A DNA stretch of 64,000 nucleotides from Rhodococcus sp. 4CII (GTDB lineage: Bacteria > Actinomycetota > Actinomycetes > Mycobacteriales > Mycobacteriaceae): NCBI RefSeq assembly GCF_014256275.1, contig NZ_JACCFE010000002.1, forward strand, positions 7,317,501-7,381,500. The letters run 5' to 3'. A program made the translations under genes and the position numbers. The notes beneath the pieces are model-generated. The model was not told the DNA's origin. It saw only the letters and a program-made list of their open reading frames with translations, and made no database searches. Each line of letters begins with the position of its first letter. Positions within the stretch are counted from its first letter, which is position 1. Positions 1 to 9,580 of the stretch are shown piece after piece.

Positions 1-1199
1 TCGCCAAGAAAATGCGCTGAATCGATAGTTCCGCGTAGGCACTGCCCGAGTTCGGTTGAGAATTTGAGAAGGCCGTCGAGCGGGCGGTGGTGGATGGCTA
101 CGTGAATGATCTGGCCTGCCTCGTCCTTGTCGAGAACGGTCACACCTTTGAGGAGTACGCCGTCGAATGCCTTGGCTTCCCACTCCAGATAGTTGCGTCG
201 CTCGTGGGTAGCCTCGTGTGTGAAGACGAGTTCCTCATAGATGGTGCTCGCTGTTGCCATGACCTGCTTGACTCGTCCGGACCCCTGAATGGGCTGGCGC
301 AGCGCACTGGCCTCCAGCACGATGTCCTTTGCAAATGCGTCACCGAATGCCGCCGCGGACTTCTTCTCGAACGCGTTGGTCCACTTCTGGCCCCGTAGCT
401 CTTGCGCGGTGTTGGCGGCGGTGGATATCTTCCCCAGAAAGACGTCGAGCTGCGTCGCGAGCTCGGTGGGTTGCTCTACGTGTACCCAGTGCCCTGCTCG
501 GTCGATCACGGCTGTCTGTGCCGATCTGAACCGTGGAAGGACGCCTTTCGCGACCATCTCATCTGTGACAAATCCGTCATCACCGCCGCGCACCACCAGG
601 ACCGGTCCATCGAACGAGGAAGGATTTGCGCCGTGCGGGTGACCCGAGTTCCAGCAGTCGGCGAGGTCGCGGACGACGTCGGGATGCATGCGGCTACCTA
701 CCACGACGAGGCGGTCCAAGTCGGCGTCGGAGAGCGCGGCCGAGAGTTGGCCTCGCATGGCTCGCTGTGCTTCGGGCGCTCCACTGAGAGCACGGAAAGG
801 TTCCATCGCTTCGTCCGGCAGTTGGGTGCCCAACAGCGGGATCGGGGTCACTAATACCAGACCGAGAACTCGGTCGGCGCGGGTCGCGGCGACCATCTCC
901 ACGATGGGGGCCGCCATGCTTTGGCCGACGAGCACCATGGGCTTGCCCAGTGCATCGACAACCGCGCCCACATCGGAAACCAACCGCTCGAGAGTGAAGG
1001 ATCCACTCGCGTCCGTGCGGTCCCCACACCCGGCTAAATCCAGCGTCACGGTTTCGACGTCTGGGGTGGCGAGATCCTCGATCACACCGTCCCAGACATA
1101 CTGATCATCGAGAAATCCGTGAACGAAAACGACGGCGAATTCGCCAGCACCGCCGCGGCGGAATCGGATGTCCGTCTGCCCCACTCGGTCAGTCTTCAC
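1..1199 (-). CDS. alpha/beta hydrolase with C-terminal NTF2/SnoaL-like domain (3' end off window)
   Basis: The minus-strand frame is open from a GTG at 1199 to the left edge, so the C-terminus is missing. An AGGAAAGGA ribosome-binding site precedes the GTG. The first ~260 residues form an alpha/beta hydrolase: an oxyanion region (VFVHGF), the nucleophile elbow GQSMA, an acid-bearing GGDD segment and AGHWVHVEQP with the catalytic His. About 120 further residues (from AFGDAFAKD to HHRPLDGLLKF) look like an NTF2/SnoaL-type domain, which is unusual for this family. The gene begins 3 bp past the flavin-reductase-like stop, so the two are probably one operon. The substrate is unknown; an ester or C-C hydrolase is likely. 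Confidence 0.75.
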   Translation of the reverse strand, partial: MKTDRVGQTDIRFRRGGAGEFAVVFVHGFLDDQYVWDGVIEDLATPDVETVTLDLAGCGDRTDASGSFTLERLVSDVGAVVDALGKPMVLVGQSMAAPIVEMVAATRADRVLGLVLVTPIPLLGTQLPDEAMEPFRALSGAPEAQRAMRGQLSAALSDADLDRLVVVGSRMHPDVVRDLADCWNSGHPHGANPSSFDGPVLVVRGGDDGFVTDEMVAKGVLPRFRSAQTAVIDRAGHWVHVEQPTELATQLDVFLGKISTAANTAQELRGQKWTNAFEKKSAAAFGDAFAKDIVLEASALRQPIQGSGRVKQVMATASTIYEELVFTHEATHERRNYLEWEAKAFDGVLLKGVTVLDKDEAGQIIHVAIHHRPLDGLLKFSTELGQCLRGTIDSAHFLG

Positions 1200-1201
1200 G
1201 A

Positions 1202-1933
1202 TTATGATTTGTCCTTTCCTGCGGTGGTGGTGGCTCCCGAAGGAGACCACAACTCCGTGTCAATGGGTGACCAATCCGACGCATTGGAATCGAGACGAGA
1301 CATGCGTTTGGTCTGATAGGCGGCCACAACGTCATCGCCGAGCGGGGTCGAAAAGACGTTGTTCACGAGGGTGTATTCAGCGGCAAGTCGGCCGACGACG
1401 GGCACGGCGGCAGTGTCGATCCGACCGCGCTCCAGATAAAGATCGTCCCGAACGTGGAAATTTACAATCTGTCCCCAAACCACAGTTTCATTTCCGGTTC
1501 CTACAGGAATAATTCGGTCCACTACGCACTCGAAGGAGATGGGAGATCCCTTGATTCGTGGTGCACTAATTGTTTTACACGGGGCTTTTTCCAGGCCAAG
1601 AGCTTCGAACTCGTCCTCTTCCGAATCGAACTCCAACGCAGAGGTGTGCACTTGATGCGCTTGTGGAAGTGTGGCGAGATTCGTGACGAACTCACCCGTT
1701 TCTTGAATGTTGACCATCGTGTCCTTGAGCGTCACGCCGTCCGATCGCGGTTGCAAACTAATGGAGACGGTAGGCGGATTCCGTCCCACTACGGTGAAGA
1801 ACGAAATCGGTGCGACGTTTCCAACACCGTCTCTGGAAACCGTGCTCACCCATGCAATAGCGCGAGGCACAACACTCCCGATTAGCAATTTGTAAGCCGC
1901 TGTGGCGTCAAGGCCATCTGCGTCGATGATCAT
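1202..1933 (-). CDS. flavin reductase-like (DIM6/NTAB family) FMN-binding protein
   Basis: A ~243-residue protein of the flavin reductase-like split-barrel family. PRAIAWVSTVS and NVAPISFFTVVG near the N-terminus are typical of the FMN-binding core. Members either supply reduced flavin to monooxygenases or act as flavoproteins on their own substrates. Of several possible starts (1963, 1939, 1933), the ATG at 1933 has the best spacing from a GGAGG site; the ATG at 1939 sits directly against it. A downstream hydrolase is 3 bp away, so the pair is probably co-transcribed from the promoter at 2041-2069. The partner enzyme and substrate are unknown. Confidence 0.8.
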   Translation of the reverse strand: MIIDADGLDATAAYKLLIGSVVPRAIAWVSTVSRDGVGNVAPISFFTVVGRNPPTVSISLQPRSDGVTLKDTMVNIQETGEFVTNLATLPQAHQVHTSALEFDSEEDEFEALGLEKAPCKTISAPRIKGSPISFECVVDRIIPVGTGNETVVWGQIVNFHVRDDLYLERGRIDTAAVPVVGRLAAEYTLVNNVFSTPLGDDVVAAYQTKRMSRLDSNASDWSPIDTELWSPSGATTTAGKDKS

Positions 1934-2500
1934 CTGCATACCTCCACGAAATTGTGTGCGCATTGGGCCCGCACCCTACGGCCGAAGGTCACATGATTCT
2001 GCCGGGAAACCGCTGGTCGAATCCGCACGTGTTTGACGTAAGCATACACATGTAGCCTATGTCACTCAACCATATGCGATGCCGGCGGCAATGGTCCCCA
2101 GTCGCATACTTCTAATCTCCTTGCCCCTGAGGCGCGTGCCGCCCACGCCATGGGCCATGGTGGCCGATCGGACAGGTTGCAGAACCGTATACGGCTCACG
2201 CACTGCGCTCACGTGAACGAGAGGGTGCGAGACCTTTCGCCGAGGATCGGAGCGACGCCCTACTCTGCGCGTACCCGAGTTAGGTTGGCGCACTAGTTAT
2301 GTCGCGCCGGACGTCGCGTCCGCGCAGCGCTCGAACCTGGCCCATCGCAGCACTCGGGCTAGTAGGTAGATGCCAGTTCGATCGGCCAGTCAAAGGCTTC
2401 AGGCTTGACGTAGTCATAAGGATAGTGGTTATGTCTGTCGTATCGGCCGTCAGTGACGGCGCTCACCAGGCGGACATCGACTGAGATAGGGTCCATCCAC
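1934..2500. other. divergent intergenic region
   Basis: This 567-bp stretch separates the minus-strand flavin-reductase operon from the plus-strand CocE-type gene. It contains the minus-strand promoter listed separately and no reading frame I can recognise. A short minus-strand ORF at 2066-2293 is Arg-rich and has no family features. A weak plus-strand TTGACG at 2033 overlaps the minus-strand promoter. Confidence 0.5.
2041..2069 (-). promoter_or_regulatory. sigma70-type promoter for the flavin-reductase/hydrolase operon
   Basis: On the minus strand, TTGAGT (2069-2064) and TATGCT (2046-2041) are separated by 17 bp. Transcription would start near 2034 and leave about 100 nt of leader before the ATG at 1933. 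This is a consensus match only. Confidence 0.45.
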
Positions 2501-4267
2501 ATGACGGCGCACGCAACATCCATCCAGTCCGAGCGCGGGCGCTACGCCGTTGTCCGCGAGGATGCCATCGCGATGACCACGCGCGACGGTACCGTTCTTC
2601 GTGCAGACATCTACCGTCCCGAGTCCGAGGAGACCTTCCCGGTGCTGGTCCGTAGGACTCCGTACGGGAAGCAGTTGAACGACCTTTCAGCGGCATTCAA
2701 CGAAGCCCACTACTTTGCCTCCCACGGGTACATCGTGGTCGTACAAGACACTCGGGGAAGATTCTCCTCCGAAGGACGCTGGTACCCCTTCATCTACGAG
2801 GCGCACGATGGGTACGACACTATTGAGTGGGCTGCCCGGCTTCCCGGCGCCAACGGCAAGGTGGGGACGTTCGGACAGTCCTACGGCGCGATCTCACAGT
2901 ATCTCGCTGCTGCACAACGACCGCCGCACCTGAAGACATGCGTCCCAGTTTCGGCGTATCAGCTGAATTTTGAGAACTACTGGTACAACAGCGGCGCACT
3001 CGAACTCGGGTGGATGCTCAGCTACTTCGTGAACATGGCCGAATCAGTCTTTGCAGGAGTTGGCAACGAATCTGCACTCGCAGAGATTGCGAGTTTCAAA
3101 GCCGACCCCGCCACACGATTTTCACGACTCACCGACTCGGCGCTGATGCATCTTCCCATTACCGATTGGATCGATCGATTGGGCGAGGGGGCCCCGTTCC
3201 TCAAAGATATCCTCAACCACTCGACGGACGGTCCTTACTGGTGGGCCACCGATCTGAGCCGGCAGCTGCAGAACATTGACGTGGCGATGCTGCATGTCGG
3301 ATCTTGGTACGACATAGCCAACCGCGACACCCCCCGCTTTTTCACCGGTCTCGGGCGAGAGGCGCTGACCCCGGAAGCACGCTCCAATCAAGCGCTGATC
3401 ATGGGCCCCTGGGCCCATCAACTGCCCTTCAGCCAACCTACATCGGGGGGCACCGGCGACATCGACTTCGGGCCGGAGGCGGCAGTTTCACTCGTCGATA
3501 TCCAGAGGAATTGGTTCGACCATTACCTCAAGAGTGAACGCGACGGACTTCCCCGCCCTCCCGTGTCGATCTTTGTCATGGGGGACAATATCTGGCGAGA
3601 TGAAGTCGAGTGGCCACTGAGTCGAGCGGAACATACCCCGTACTACCTCCACAGCGCAGGGGACGCAAACACACTCAACGGCGGCGGAACCCTTACCACC
3701 GAGCACCCCGGCAATGAGCCGTCCGACCGTTTCTGCTACGACCCCGAACACCCCGTTCCGTCGACCGGCGGTCGAATGATAGGGGGTGGAGTAGCCGATC
3801 AACGCGACAACCAAAGTAGGTCTGACGTATTAGTTTTCACTAGCGTAGAACTTGACGAAGAGTTGGAAATCACCGGTCCGGTGATAGTTGAGTTGCATGC
3901 CTCCACTACCGCCGAGGACACCGATTTCGTCGCTGTACTTTCGGATGTTCGGCCTGACGGCTACGCTCAGAATCTCGCCGAGGGAATAGTTCGCGCCCGG
4001 TTCCGGGAGTCTTACGAAACACCCACAGCGATCAAGCCGAACGAGGTCTATTCATTCCGGATAAACTTGTGGAATATCAGCCACGTATTTGCCACAGGGC
4101 ATCGACTTCGACTTCACGTTACATCGAGCGATTTCCCACGCTGGGACCGTAACACTGGGACGGCTGACGCGTCAGGGACGGCCGCATTGCTATCCTCCGT
4201 CGATCAGACGGTATTCCATGATCGGATGCGCCCGTCACATGTCCTGCTCCCCGTTATCCCCCGATAG
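2501..4267 (+). CDS. CocE/NonD family hydrolase (X-Pro dipeptidyl-peptidase fold)
   Basis: A 588-residue protein of the CocE/NonD serine hydrolase family, which cleaves esters or amides such as cocaine or acylated amines. The N-terminal alpha/beta hydrolase domain shows YGKQ, a QDTRGRFSSEG segment and the nucleophile elbow GQSYGA. The C-terminal half has the jelly-roll features of this family (DVLVFTS, ELHASTTAEDTDF, GHRLRLHVTSSDFPRWDRN). The ATG at 2501 was chosen over an in-frame GTG at 2453 because family similarity begins soon after it. The gene stands alone. Its length is normal for the family; the substrate is unknown. Confidence 0.88.
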   Translation: MTAHATSIQSERGRYAVVREDAIAMTTRDGTVLRADIYRPESEETFPVLVRRTPYGKQLNDLSAAFNEAHYFASHGYIVVVQDTRGRFSSEGRWYPFIYEAHDGYDTIEWAARLPGANGKVGTFGQSYGAISQYLAAAQRPPHLKTCVPVSAYQLNFENYWYNSGALELGWMLSYFVNMAESVFAGVGNESALAEIASFKADPATRFSRLTDSALMHLPITDWIDRLGEGAPFLKDILNHSTDGPYWWATDLSRQLQNIDVAMLHVGSWYDIANRDTPRFFTGLGREALTPEARSNQALIMGPWAHQLPFSQPTSGGTGDIDFGPEAAVSLVDIQRNWFDHYLKSERDGLPRPPVSIFVMGDNIWRDEVEWPLSRAEHTPYYLHSAGDANTLNGGGTLTTEHPGNEPSDRFCYDPEHPVPSTGGRMIGGGVADQRDNQSRSDVLVFTSVELDEELEITGPVIVELHASTTAEDTDFVAVLSDVRPDGYAQNLAEGIVRARFRESYETPTAIKPNEVYSFRINLWNISHVFATGHRLRLHVTSSDFPRWDRNTGTADASGTAALLSSVDQTVFHDRMRPSHVLLPVIPR

Positions 4268-4898
4268 CGGAGATGAATGCGTCGCTGACCGGCGTGCTCG
4301 CCAGCGACGCCGCGATCAACGGCGAAAATGACGGCACTGGTCGATCAGATCAACGGTGACCTGTACGCGACCGTCGGTAGTGCCTGGATGAGCGTCCCTG
4401 GAAGGCCCTCACCGCCAAGTCGACTCGCGCACCCCCAATTGACGGCGTGACCGTGGTGCTCGACGCCGACACCGCAGTCCGCGAACGCTCCATCTGGAAA
4501 GTAGGAACAGTACGGTGATTCTTCCGACGTTGTGGGGGGCACGCGCGAATGGGTCTGTCGGCAATCGAGCATGTCACACCGGCGCCCGGCTCTGACTGCA
4601 AGTCCCCGGTGCCGGAAAATCTCCGCGACAACCAATTTCAGGTTCTCCGCCCTACTGCTGAGCGCCCGGAAGATTGTGAGGGCAAAAATTGCTGCTTCGA
4701 GAATGAAGTGAGTGCGAACTCCGCAGCGCTCGAGCGCTGCGTGCGGCTGACTGCCCAGTTCGGTTGCCGACTGGATGCAACGTCGCTCGACGTCGTCTCC
4801 AGGCATACGCGACGTGTCCGCGAACAATCCACTGAGAACAATCCACTAAACAGTCGGGTCACCACTGACGTGGCCCGAACAAACCAGATGGGAGCATC
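4268..4898. other. intergenic region without a recognisable gene
   Basis: A 631-bp stretch between the CocE-type gene and the acyl-CoA ligase. Short plus-strand readings (for example from ATG 4328, beginning MTALVDQINGDLYATVG) look like protein but stop within 40 codons, so this may be a decayed gene. Frames of 120-160 codons on both strands here have no family features and were not called. Confidence 0.4.
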
Positions 4899-6497
4899 AT
4901 GTCCGGCCTGAACACACCCCTTACGCCGTTACGTTTCCTCGAACGCGCCGCCGAGGTGTACCCATCGTCGATCGCCATCGTCGATGGAGATCGACGATTG
5001 ACCTACACCGAGTTCGCCTCCGCCGCCCAACGGTTGGCGAACGCGCTCATCGCACACGGGGTGCGCAGGGGTGAGCGGGTGGCGTACCTCGCCTCGAACT
5101 CGGCCGAGTTGCTGATCGCTCATTTCGGTGTGCCCCTCGCCGGAGCGGTCCTCGTTGCGGTGAACACCCGCCTGTCGAGTGAGGAAGTCGCGTGGATCTG
5201 CGCGCATTCGCAGGCACGCGTGCTCTTTGGCGACGCAGATTTGTTGCAGGGCTTGGACACCTCGAGCCTATCCGCGTTGAGCACCATTGAGGTGCCGTCG
5301 CAGACAGGGGAGTACGTCGGGATAGGGACTAGCTACGAGGACTTCCTCGCTGCCGGCACCGGTGAGGAACTGCCGTGGGAGGTCGGCGACGAGAACTCGA
5401 CGATCAGTATCAATTACACCTCCGGCACCACTGGTCGACCCAAAGGCGTGATGTACACCCATCGTGGGGCATATCTCAGAACGCTCGGTGAGGTGGTGCA
5501 CCAAGGCTTCGGCCGATCCTCGCGATACCTGTGGACGTTGCCGATGTTCCACTGCAATGGATGGTGCTCGACGTGGGCGGTCACCGCGGCCGCGGGGCGT
5601 CACGTCTGCGTCCGCGCTGTCCGAGGCAGCGAGATGTGGCAGTTGGTCGACGAGGAAGGGATCACCCACCTGAGCGGCGCACCCATCGTTGCGACCACGC
5701 TTGCCACAGCACCGGAAGCACATCCGCTCGACAGACCCCTGACCGTCGTGACAGGTGGTGCCCCACCGAGCCCCAGCTTGATCGAGAAGATCAGCGCACT
5801 CGGAGCCGACTTGGTGCAGGTTTACGGCCTGACCGAAACCTACGGGCCCTACGCTAGCTGCGAGGTACAGGAGGAATGGTCTCGACTCCCGGCCGCCGAG
5901 CGCGCCGCACTCCAAGCTCGCCAGGGAGTGGGCATGCTGACATCCGACCGTGTTCGAGTGGTCCGACAGGGAACGGGCCCGCTCGAGGATGTCACGGCCG
6001 ATGGCATCGAGATGGGAGAAATCGTGATGCGCGGCAACACCGTGATGAAGGGTTACCTCGACGATCCGGTCGCCACCGAGGAAGCCTTCGCAGCGGGGTG
6101 GTTTCACTCCGGAGATTTGGGTGTGATGTACCCCGATGGCCACATTCGATTGCTCGACCGCGCCAAAGATGTGGTGATCTCCGGTGGGGAGAACATCTCC
6201 ACCATCGAGGTCGAGCAGGCCCTCGACAGCCATCCCGCGGTCGCCGACGTGGTCGTGATCGGAGTTCCGGACGACAAGTGGGGCGAACGACCCAAAGCTT
6301 TCGTCGTCCTCACCGCGCGCATCACGGTCACCGAAGAAGAGCTTATCGCCCACGTCAAGGGCAAGATCGCCTCGTACAAGGCACCGCGGTCGGTGGAATT
6401 CGTGGATGCTCTGCCCCGCACATCGACCGGCAAAGTCCGGAAAAACGAGCTTCGCGATGCCGAGTGGGCGTCTTCCGCGCTGCGCATCAACGGCTAG
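4899..6497 (+). CDS. AMP-forming acyl-CoA ligase (medium/long-chain type)
   Basis: A 532-residue ANL-superfamily enzyme that activates a carboxylic acid through an acyl-AMP to its CoA thioester. Visible motifs are the P-loop YTSGTTGRPKGV (~170), FHCNGW, the A5 motif VYGLTETYGP (~310), FHSGDLGVMYPDGHIRLLDRAKD, and the C-terminal catalytic-lysine region PRTSTGKVRKNEL (~515). The order and length match DmdB/FadD-like ligases acting on medium-chain or branched acids. The gene is monocistronic, with the CGNR regulator gene 205 bp downstream. The acid used cannot be told from sequence. Confidence 0.9.
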   Translation: MSGLNTPLTPLRFLERAAEVYPSSIAIVDGDRRLTYTEFASAAQRLANALIAHGVRRGERVAYLASNSAELLIAHFGVPLAGAVLVAVNTRLSSEEVAWICAHSQARVLFGDADLLQGLDTSSLSALSTIEVPSQTGEYVGIGTSYEDFLAAGTGEELPWEVGDENSTISINYTSGTTGRPKGVMYTHRGAYLRTLGEVVHQGFGRSSRYLWTLPMFHCNGWCSTWAVTAAAGRHVCVRAVRGSEMWQLVDEEGITHLSGAPIVATTLATAPEAHPLDRPLTVVTGGAPPSPSLIEKISALGADLVQVYGLTETYGPYASCEVQEEWSRLPAAERAALQARQGVGMLTSDRVRVVRQGTGPLEDVTADGIEMGEIVMRGNTVMKGYLDDPVATEEAFAAGWFHSGDLGVMYPDGHIRLLDRAKDVVISGGENISTIEVEQALDSHPAVADVVVIGVPDDKWGERPKAFVVLTARITVTEEELIAHVKGKIASYKAPRSVEFVDALPRTSTGKVRKNELRDAEWASSALRING

Positions 6498-6702
6498 CCC
6501 ACCCGATCGTGGTGAGGGCGGCCGCTGCAGGTCACCACACAGCCGCCGCGTCCAACACGCGACCACCACATTGTCCCAATTCGCTCCTCGTGTGGTCCTT
6601 GCACGGAAGCGCACCGCTGCGAGTACATGCTCGCGATGGCGTATGGGCAAAACGGCTATGGGTATGTCTACTGCTCTGGTCTGCGAATGGTATCGTCGTA
6701 CT

Positions 6703-7308
6703 ATGACATGGCCCGCAACTGATCGCTATCACCTGGTGCGTGCATCCGGGGGGCTGGGTTTTGTGCAAGATCTGATCAACACGCTCCCCGCTGGCCGGCC
6801 ACGCGGAGCCGATCTGCTCGAGGACCTGGATGCTGCGCAGCACTGGCTCGATGGTGCACTCGCGCAGTGGGTGAGGGAAAGCGGTATTCCTCAACACCCG
6901 ATCCTGCTTCAGGGCAAGGATCTGGAGGCGCTGCGAGACCTTCGCATGGATGTATACGCGTTCGTCCGTTCGCACGATGCGGACCCGGGGACCGCATTGA
7001 CGCGGTCAGCTTCGCTCGCGACCCGGCTTGCGCCGGACGGCACCGCAATCCTGGAGCCGCGGGGCGAGGGATGGCGGCGCGTGGCCTCGATAGTAATGCT
7101 TGAAATCTTCAAGGCTCAACAACTGGACATCTGGCGCCGGCTGAAGACCTGCCGAAACGAACGCTGCCAGACGTCCTTCTATGATCGGTCCCGAAACAAC
7201 AGCGGAGTCTGGCACGATGCGCGCCAATGCGGGAATGCGGTCAATCTTCGAGCCTCGAGGGCACGGAAGCGCCAAGTCGCCGAAGATTCACGAGAGCTTG
7301 CGCGCTGA
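6703..7308 (+). CDS. CGNR/ABATE-type zinc-finger regulator
   Basis: A ~201-residue protein with the layout of ABATE/CGNR proteins, which are putative stress or aromatic-responsive transcriptional regulators. The N-terminus has FVQDLINT, matching the usual start of the ABATE domain. The C-terminus has the zinc finger LKTCRNERCQTSFYDRSRNN followed by CGNAVNLRASRARKR. The canonical CGNR reads CGNA here, though the Cys residues remain. The ATG at 6703 was chosen because the family begins there; an upstream in-frame extension has no support. It lies just after the acyl-CoA ligase and could regulate it. Confidence 0.75.
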   Translation: MTWPATDRYHLVRASGGLGFVQDLINTLPAGRPRGADLLEDLDAAQHWLDGALAQWVRESGIPQHPILLQGKDLEALRDLRMDVYAFVRSHDADPGTALTRSASLATRLAPDGTAILEPRGEGWRRVASIVMLEIFKAQQLDIWRRLKTCRNERCQTSFYDRSRNNSGVWHDARQCGNAVNLRASRARKRQVAEDSRELAR

Positions 7309-7585
7309 ATTGCCCTGTCCGGGCGGTGGCACTCCGGCGACACGCTCACCGGGGATTTGGTCAGAGTAGGCGGCGTGCTGGCCACGTGATCGTCGGCTGT
7401 TTGCCATTCGACATGAGCGTGTCGCATTGATTTGCGTCTTTGTGTTTCCCTGGAAGTGGCCCTGAATTCGGTCGTTGCAGGATGGGGCGCGCCGTCCTGC
7501 GGGGTGTTGAGTTCGTCGAGGAGTTTAGTTGAGTAATTATCGGCAGTATTGAAACGCTTGTCGGCCAGCATATTCGGTCACAACT

Positions 7586-7858
7586 GTGTCTCTAGCCAAG
7601 CTGGCGGTATCGCGACATTCTCGATCCTTGCATGGCTCGGTTTGGCTACTGGCCTGGGCAGCGTTCGGAATGGGTGTAGCCGTCGCAGTGATCCAGCGCC
7701 GTGCCGTTGCCGCAGCCAAGGCGGTAACCGGGGCCGTGGCACTGATTGTGACAGTATTCGCGGTCAAAGGCCCTCTCACCTGTGCGGATTCTTTGATTCG
7801 GTTCCCAACGCCTGCGAACCGCGCCACTTGTAGAAGCCCGACCGGAACACTTCAATAG
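7586..7858 (+). CDS. possible small membrane protein fragment
   Basis: A 90-codon GTG-start frame with two hydrophobic stretches (WLLAWAAFGMGVAVAVI and VTGAVALIVTVFAVKG) that could be membrane helices. It runs into the IS3 remnant at its 3' end, so it is probably a truncated gene. I do not recognise the family, and it may not be translated. Confidence 0.25.
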   Translation: MSLAKLAVSRHSRSLHGSVWLLAWAAFGMGVAVAVIQRRAVAAAKAVTGAVALIVTVFAVKGPLTCADSLIRFPTPANRATCRSPTGTLQ

Positions 7859-8123
7859 CCGCGGCGTTTTCAGAAGTGCTCTGTCTAAACGCAATTCGGC
7901 ATTCTTCTTGCGTAGCCGCTCGAGTTCTCCACGCTCGTCCACATCGAGACACGGTCGTCGTCGCCGTCTGCTCGTGCCTTCGCCTGGGCGACCCATTCGC
8001 CGAGCACCTGCTCACTGACACCGATCTCCGCGGCGACGTGCGCGATCGGGCGTCCGTCTTGATCAGCAGGCGCGCGGACTGCTCCCGATACTCCGCGGTA
8101 TAGCGCTTACGTTTGCCCGACAT
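7790..8123 (-). mobile_element. IS3-family orfA remnant, multiply frameshifted
   Basis: Three successive minus-strand frames together spell an IS3-type OrfA. MSGKRKRYTAEYREQSARLL starts at 8123. The helix-turn-helix segment IAHVAAEIGVSEQVLGEWVAQA is in the next frame. The leucine-zipper segment ELERLRKKNAELRLDRALLK is in the third. A trailing FRSGFYKWR resembles the start of OrfB. At least two frameshifts and the missing OrfB make it a dead relic. No terminal repeats were identified. Confidence 0.75.
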
Positions 8124-8259
8124 ACGGACATCCTCCCCGCGGGCCCTGCAGTCCCGCCAGTCAGGTGTCCACCACCAGGGGGTAACCCCAGTTTCGCCGC
8201 ATTCGTTGACGAGCAGTTCCCGGGGCGGCGAGTGTCGGTCGGATGTGTAACCGGCGTCC

Positions 8260-8500
8260 CGCAGGCACGATTTCGGTTGGGTGGGCCGAAAAACAGCTCG
8301 GTGCTTTTGGCGCGCTTGTTTGTTAGTACAGGTGGGCGTCGTGCTCGCGGGTGAAGCCGATACCTCCGTGGTACTGGATTGTGTTCGCTGCGAGCTGGAA
8401 TAGGCGGGACCGATGGAGGTGCGAGGCAGTGCCGCCCCGAGCGAAAGATCGGCGTGGGCATCGTCGGCGGTCCATGCCGCGTTTTGGTCCTCGGCTACGA
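8260..8500 (-). pseudogene. acyl-CoA dehydrogenase C-terminal remnant
   Basis: Minus-strand translation gives the typical acyl-CoA dehydrogenase C-terminus: NTIQYHGGIGFTREHDAHLY, then in another frame KRAKSTELFFG. Upstream, a third frame gives AWTADDAHADLSLGAAL, a segment found before this end in intact enzymes. The rest of the ~380-residue protein, including the catalytic base region, is absent. It is a relic of a beta-oxidation or sterol/aromatic side-chain gene. Confidence 0.7.
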
Positions 8501-8763
8501 CATCCGGAGTGGTCGGCCACCGCCGAGGCCGCCAATCGCGGCTGTGCGACCGAAGGCTGTCGTCGGTCGAGAGGATGGCGGGGAACGTCTATCACGCCAG
8601 CCGAAATTTGACTCGACCGCCAGTCTGGAAGGCGACTGAGACACCGGGTCTTGGTCAACGTTGGTGGCTACACCCGGGCGCGTCATCGTCGCCCGACGGG
8701 TTCGTGGGCTCTCAAGCACTGGTCGTGGTCGTACCCGAGACAAACTTCTCAGCGGCGCGTCAC

Positions 8764-9573
8764 CTAGTTGGCGTTCTGCAGGATCCAGTCGGCGAGTTCG
8801 TCGGCGATGCGTTCCCATCCGGTATCGAGCATCACGTCATGGCCTATCGCGTCGAACATCACCGGTGTGGCACCCCAGGCCTCGGCGGTTGCTGCAACCA
8901 TGGCCGGGCTGAAGACCGCGTCCTCGGTGGCACCCAGCACCAACATCGGCATGTCGACCGCCTGTGGCTTCGGCCGATCCAGGCCCAGCAAATCCATTAC
9001 GAATGCTCGGAGTGATTCGGGCTGAAGTCGCGCGGTAGTCGCCTCGACGATGTGGTCCGGTGTGCTCGGTAGGAAGAAGTGAGCACGTACCTGCTCCGGG
9101 GTCCGGACCAGACGCCCGGTGTCGAGCGTCAGGTTGCTGAGCAAGAAGGCGCCCGGGGTGTGTTTCGCGATATCCAGGACTAGTCGGCGAATCCCGGTCG
9201 GGGGCATCGAGGCGAGCAGCGCAGCGCCTGCGATTCTCGGTGGGTGCGGGCGAGAGAGCAAGCCCTGAACAACGCCGCCCCCCATCGAGTGGCCGGCGAC
9301 AAATGGGATGGTGCCGAACTCGTGGGTGACTCGTGCAACGATGTCGACTACATCGTCGACATAGTCGCGCATGCACATCCGGTTGATCCGTACGCCTTCG
9401 GCCGAGCCAGCGTGGCCTCGCAGACTGGGTGAGATCGTCGAGATACCACGCGTGGCGAGGCGCTGGGCAAACCCGTCCTGCCAGCACCATGCACCATGCC
9501 AGGCGCCGTGGACCAGTACGACGGTGGCACGCGAATCGGGCGCATCGACCCGGATCGTCTCTAGGGTAGTCAT
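8764..9573 (-). CDS. alpha/beta hydrolase
   Basis: An intact 269-residue serine hydrolase. It has the oxyanion HGAWHGAWCW, nucleophile elbow GHSMGG (~95), an acid in LVLGATEDAVF and a C-terminal His in AIGHDVMLD. The HGAWHGAWCW start is common in small-ester and carboxylesterase-like hydrolases (the MenH/hydroxynitrile-lyase-like group). It is flanked on both sides by decayed beta-oxidation genes, so its original pathway has probably been lost. The start ATG at 9573 fits the fold. Confidence 0.85.
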   Translation of the reverse strand: MTTLETIRVDAPDSRATVVLVHGAWHGAWCWQDGFAQRLATRGISTISPSLRGHAGSAEGVRINRMCMRDYVDDVVDIVARVTHEFGTIPFVAGHSMGGGVVQGLLSRPHPPRIAGAALLASMPPTGIRRLVLDIAKHTPGAFLLSNLTLDTGRLVRTPEQVRAHFFLPSTPDHIVEATTARLQPESLRAFVMDLLGLDRPKPQAVDMPMLVLGATEDAVFSPAMVAATAEAWGATPVMFDAIGHDVMLDTGWERIADELADWILQNAN

Positions 9574-9580
9574 GACGTGC

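Noticed and set aside
4345..4911. 120-160-codon ORFs on both strands between the CocE-type and ligase genes
   Set aside because: They overlap each other, lack ribosome-binding sites, and their Arg/Cys-rich translations match no family I know.
5268..6650. 460-codon minus-strand ORF opposite the acyl-CoA ligase
   Set aside because: The opposite strand carries a complete ANL enzyme; this frame is an antisense shadow.
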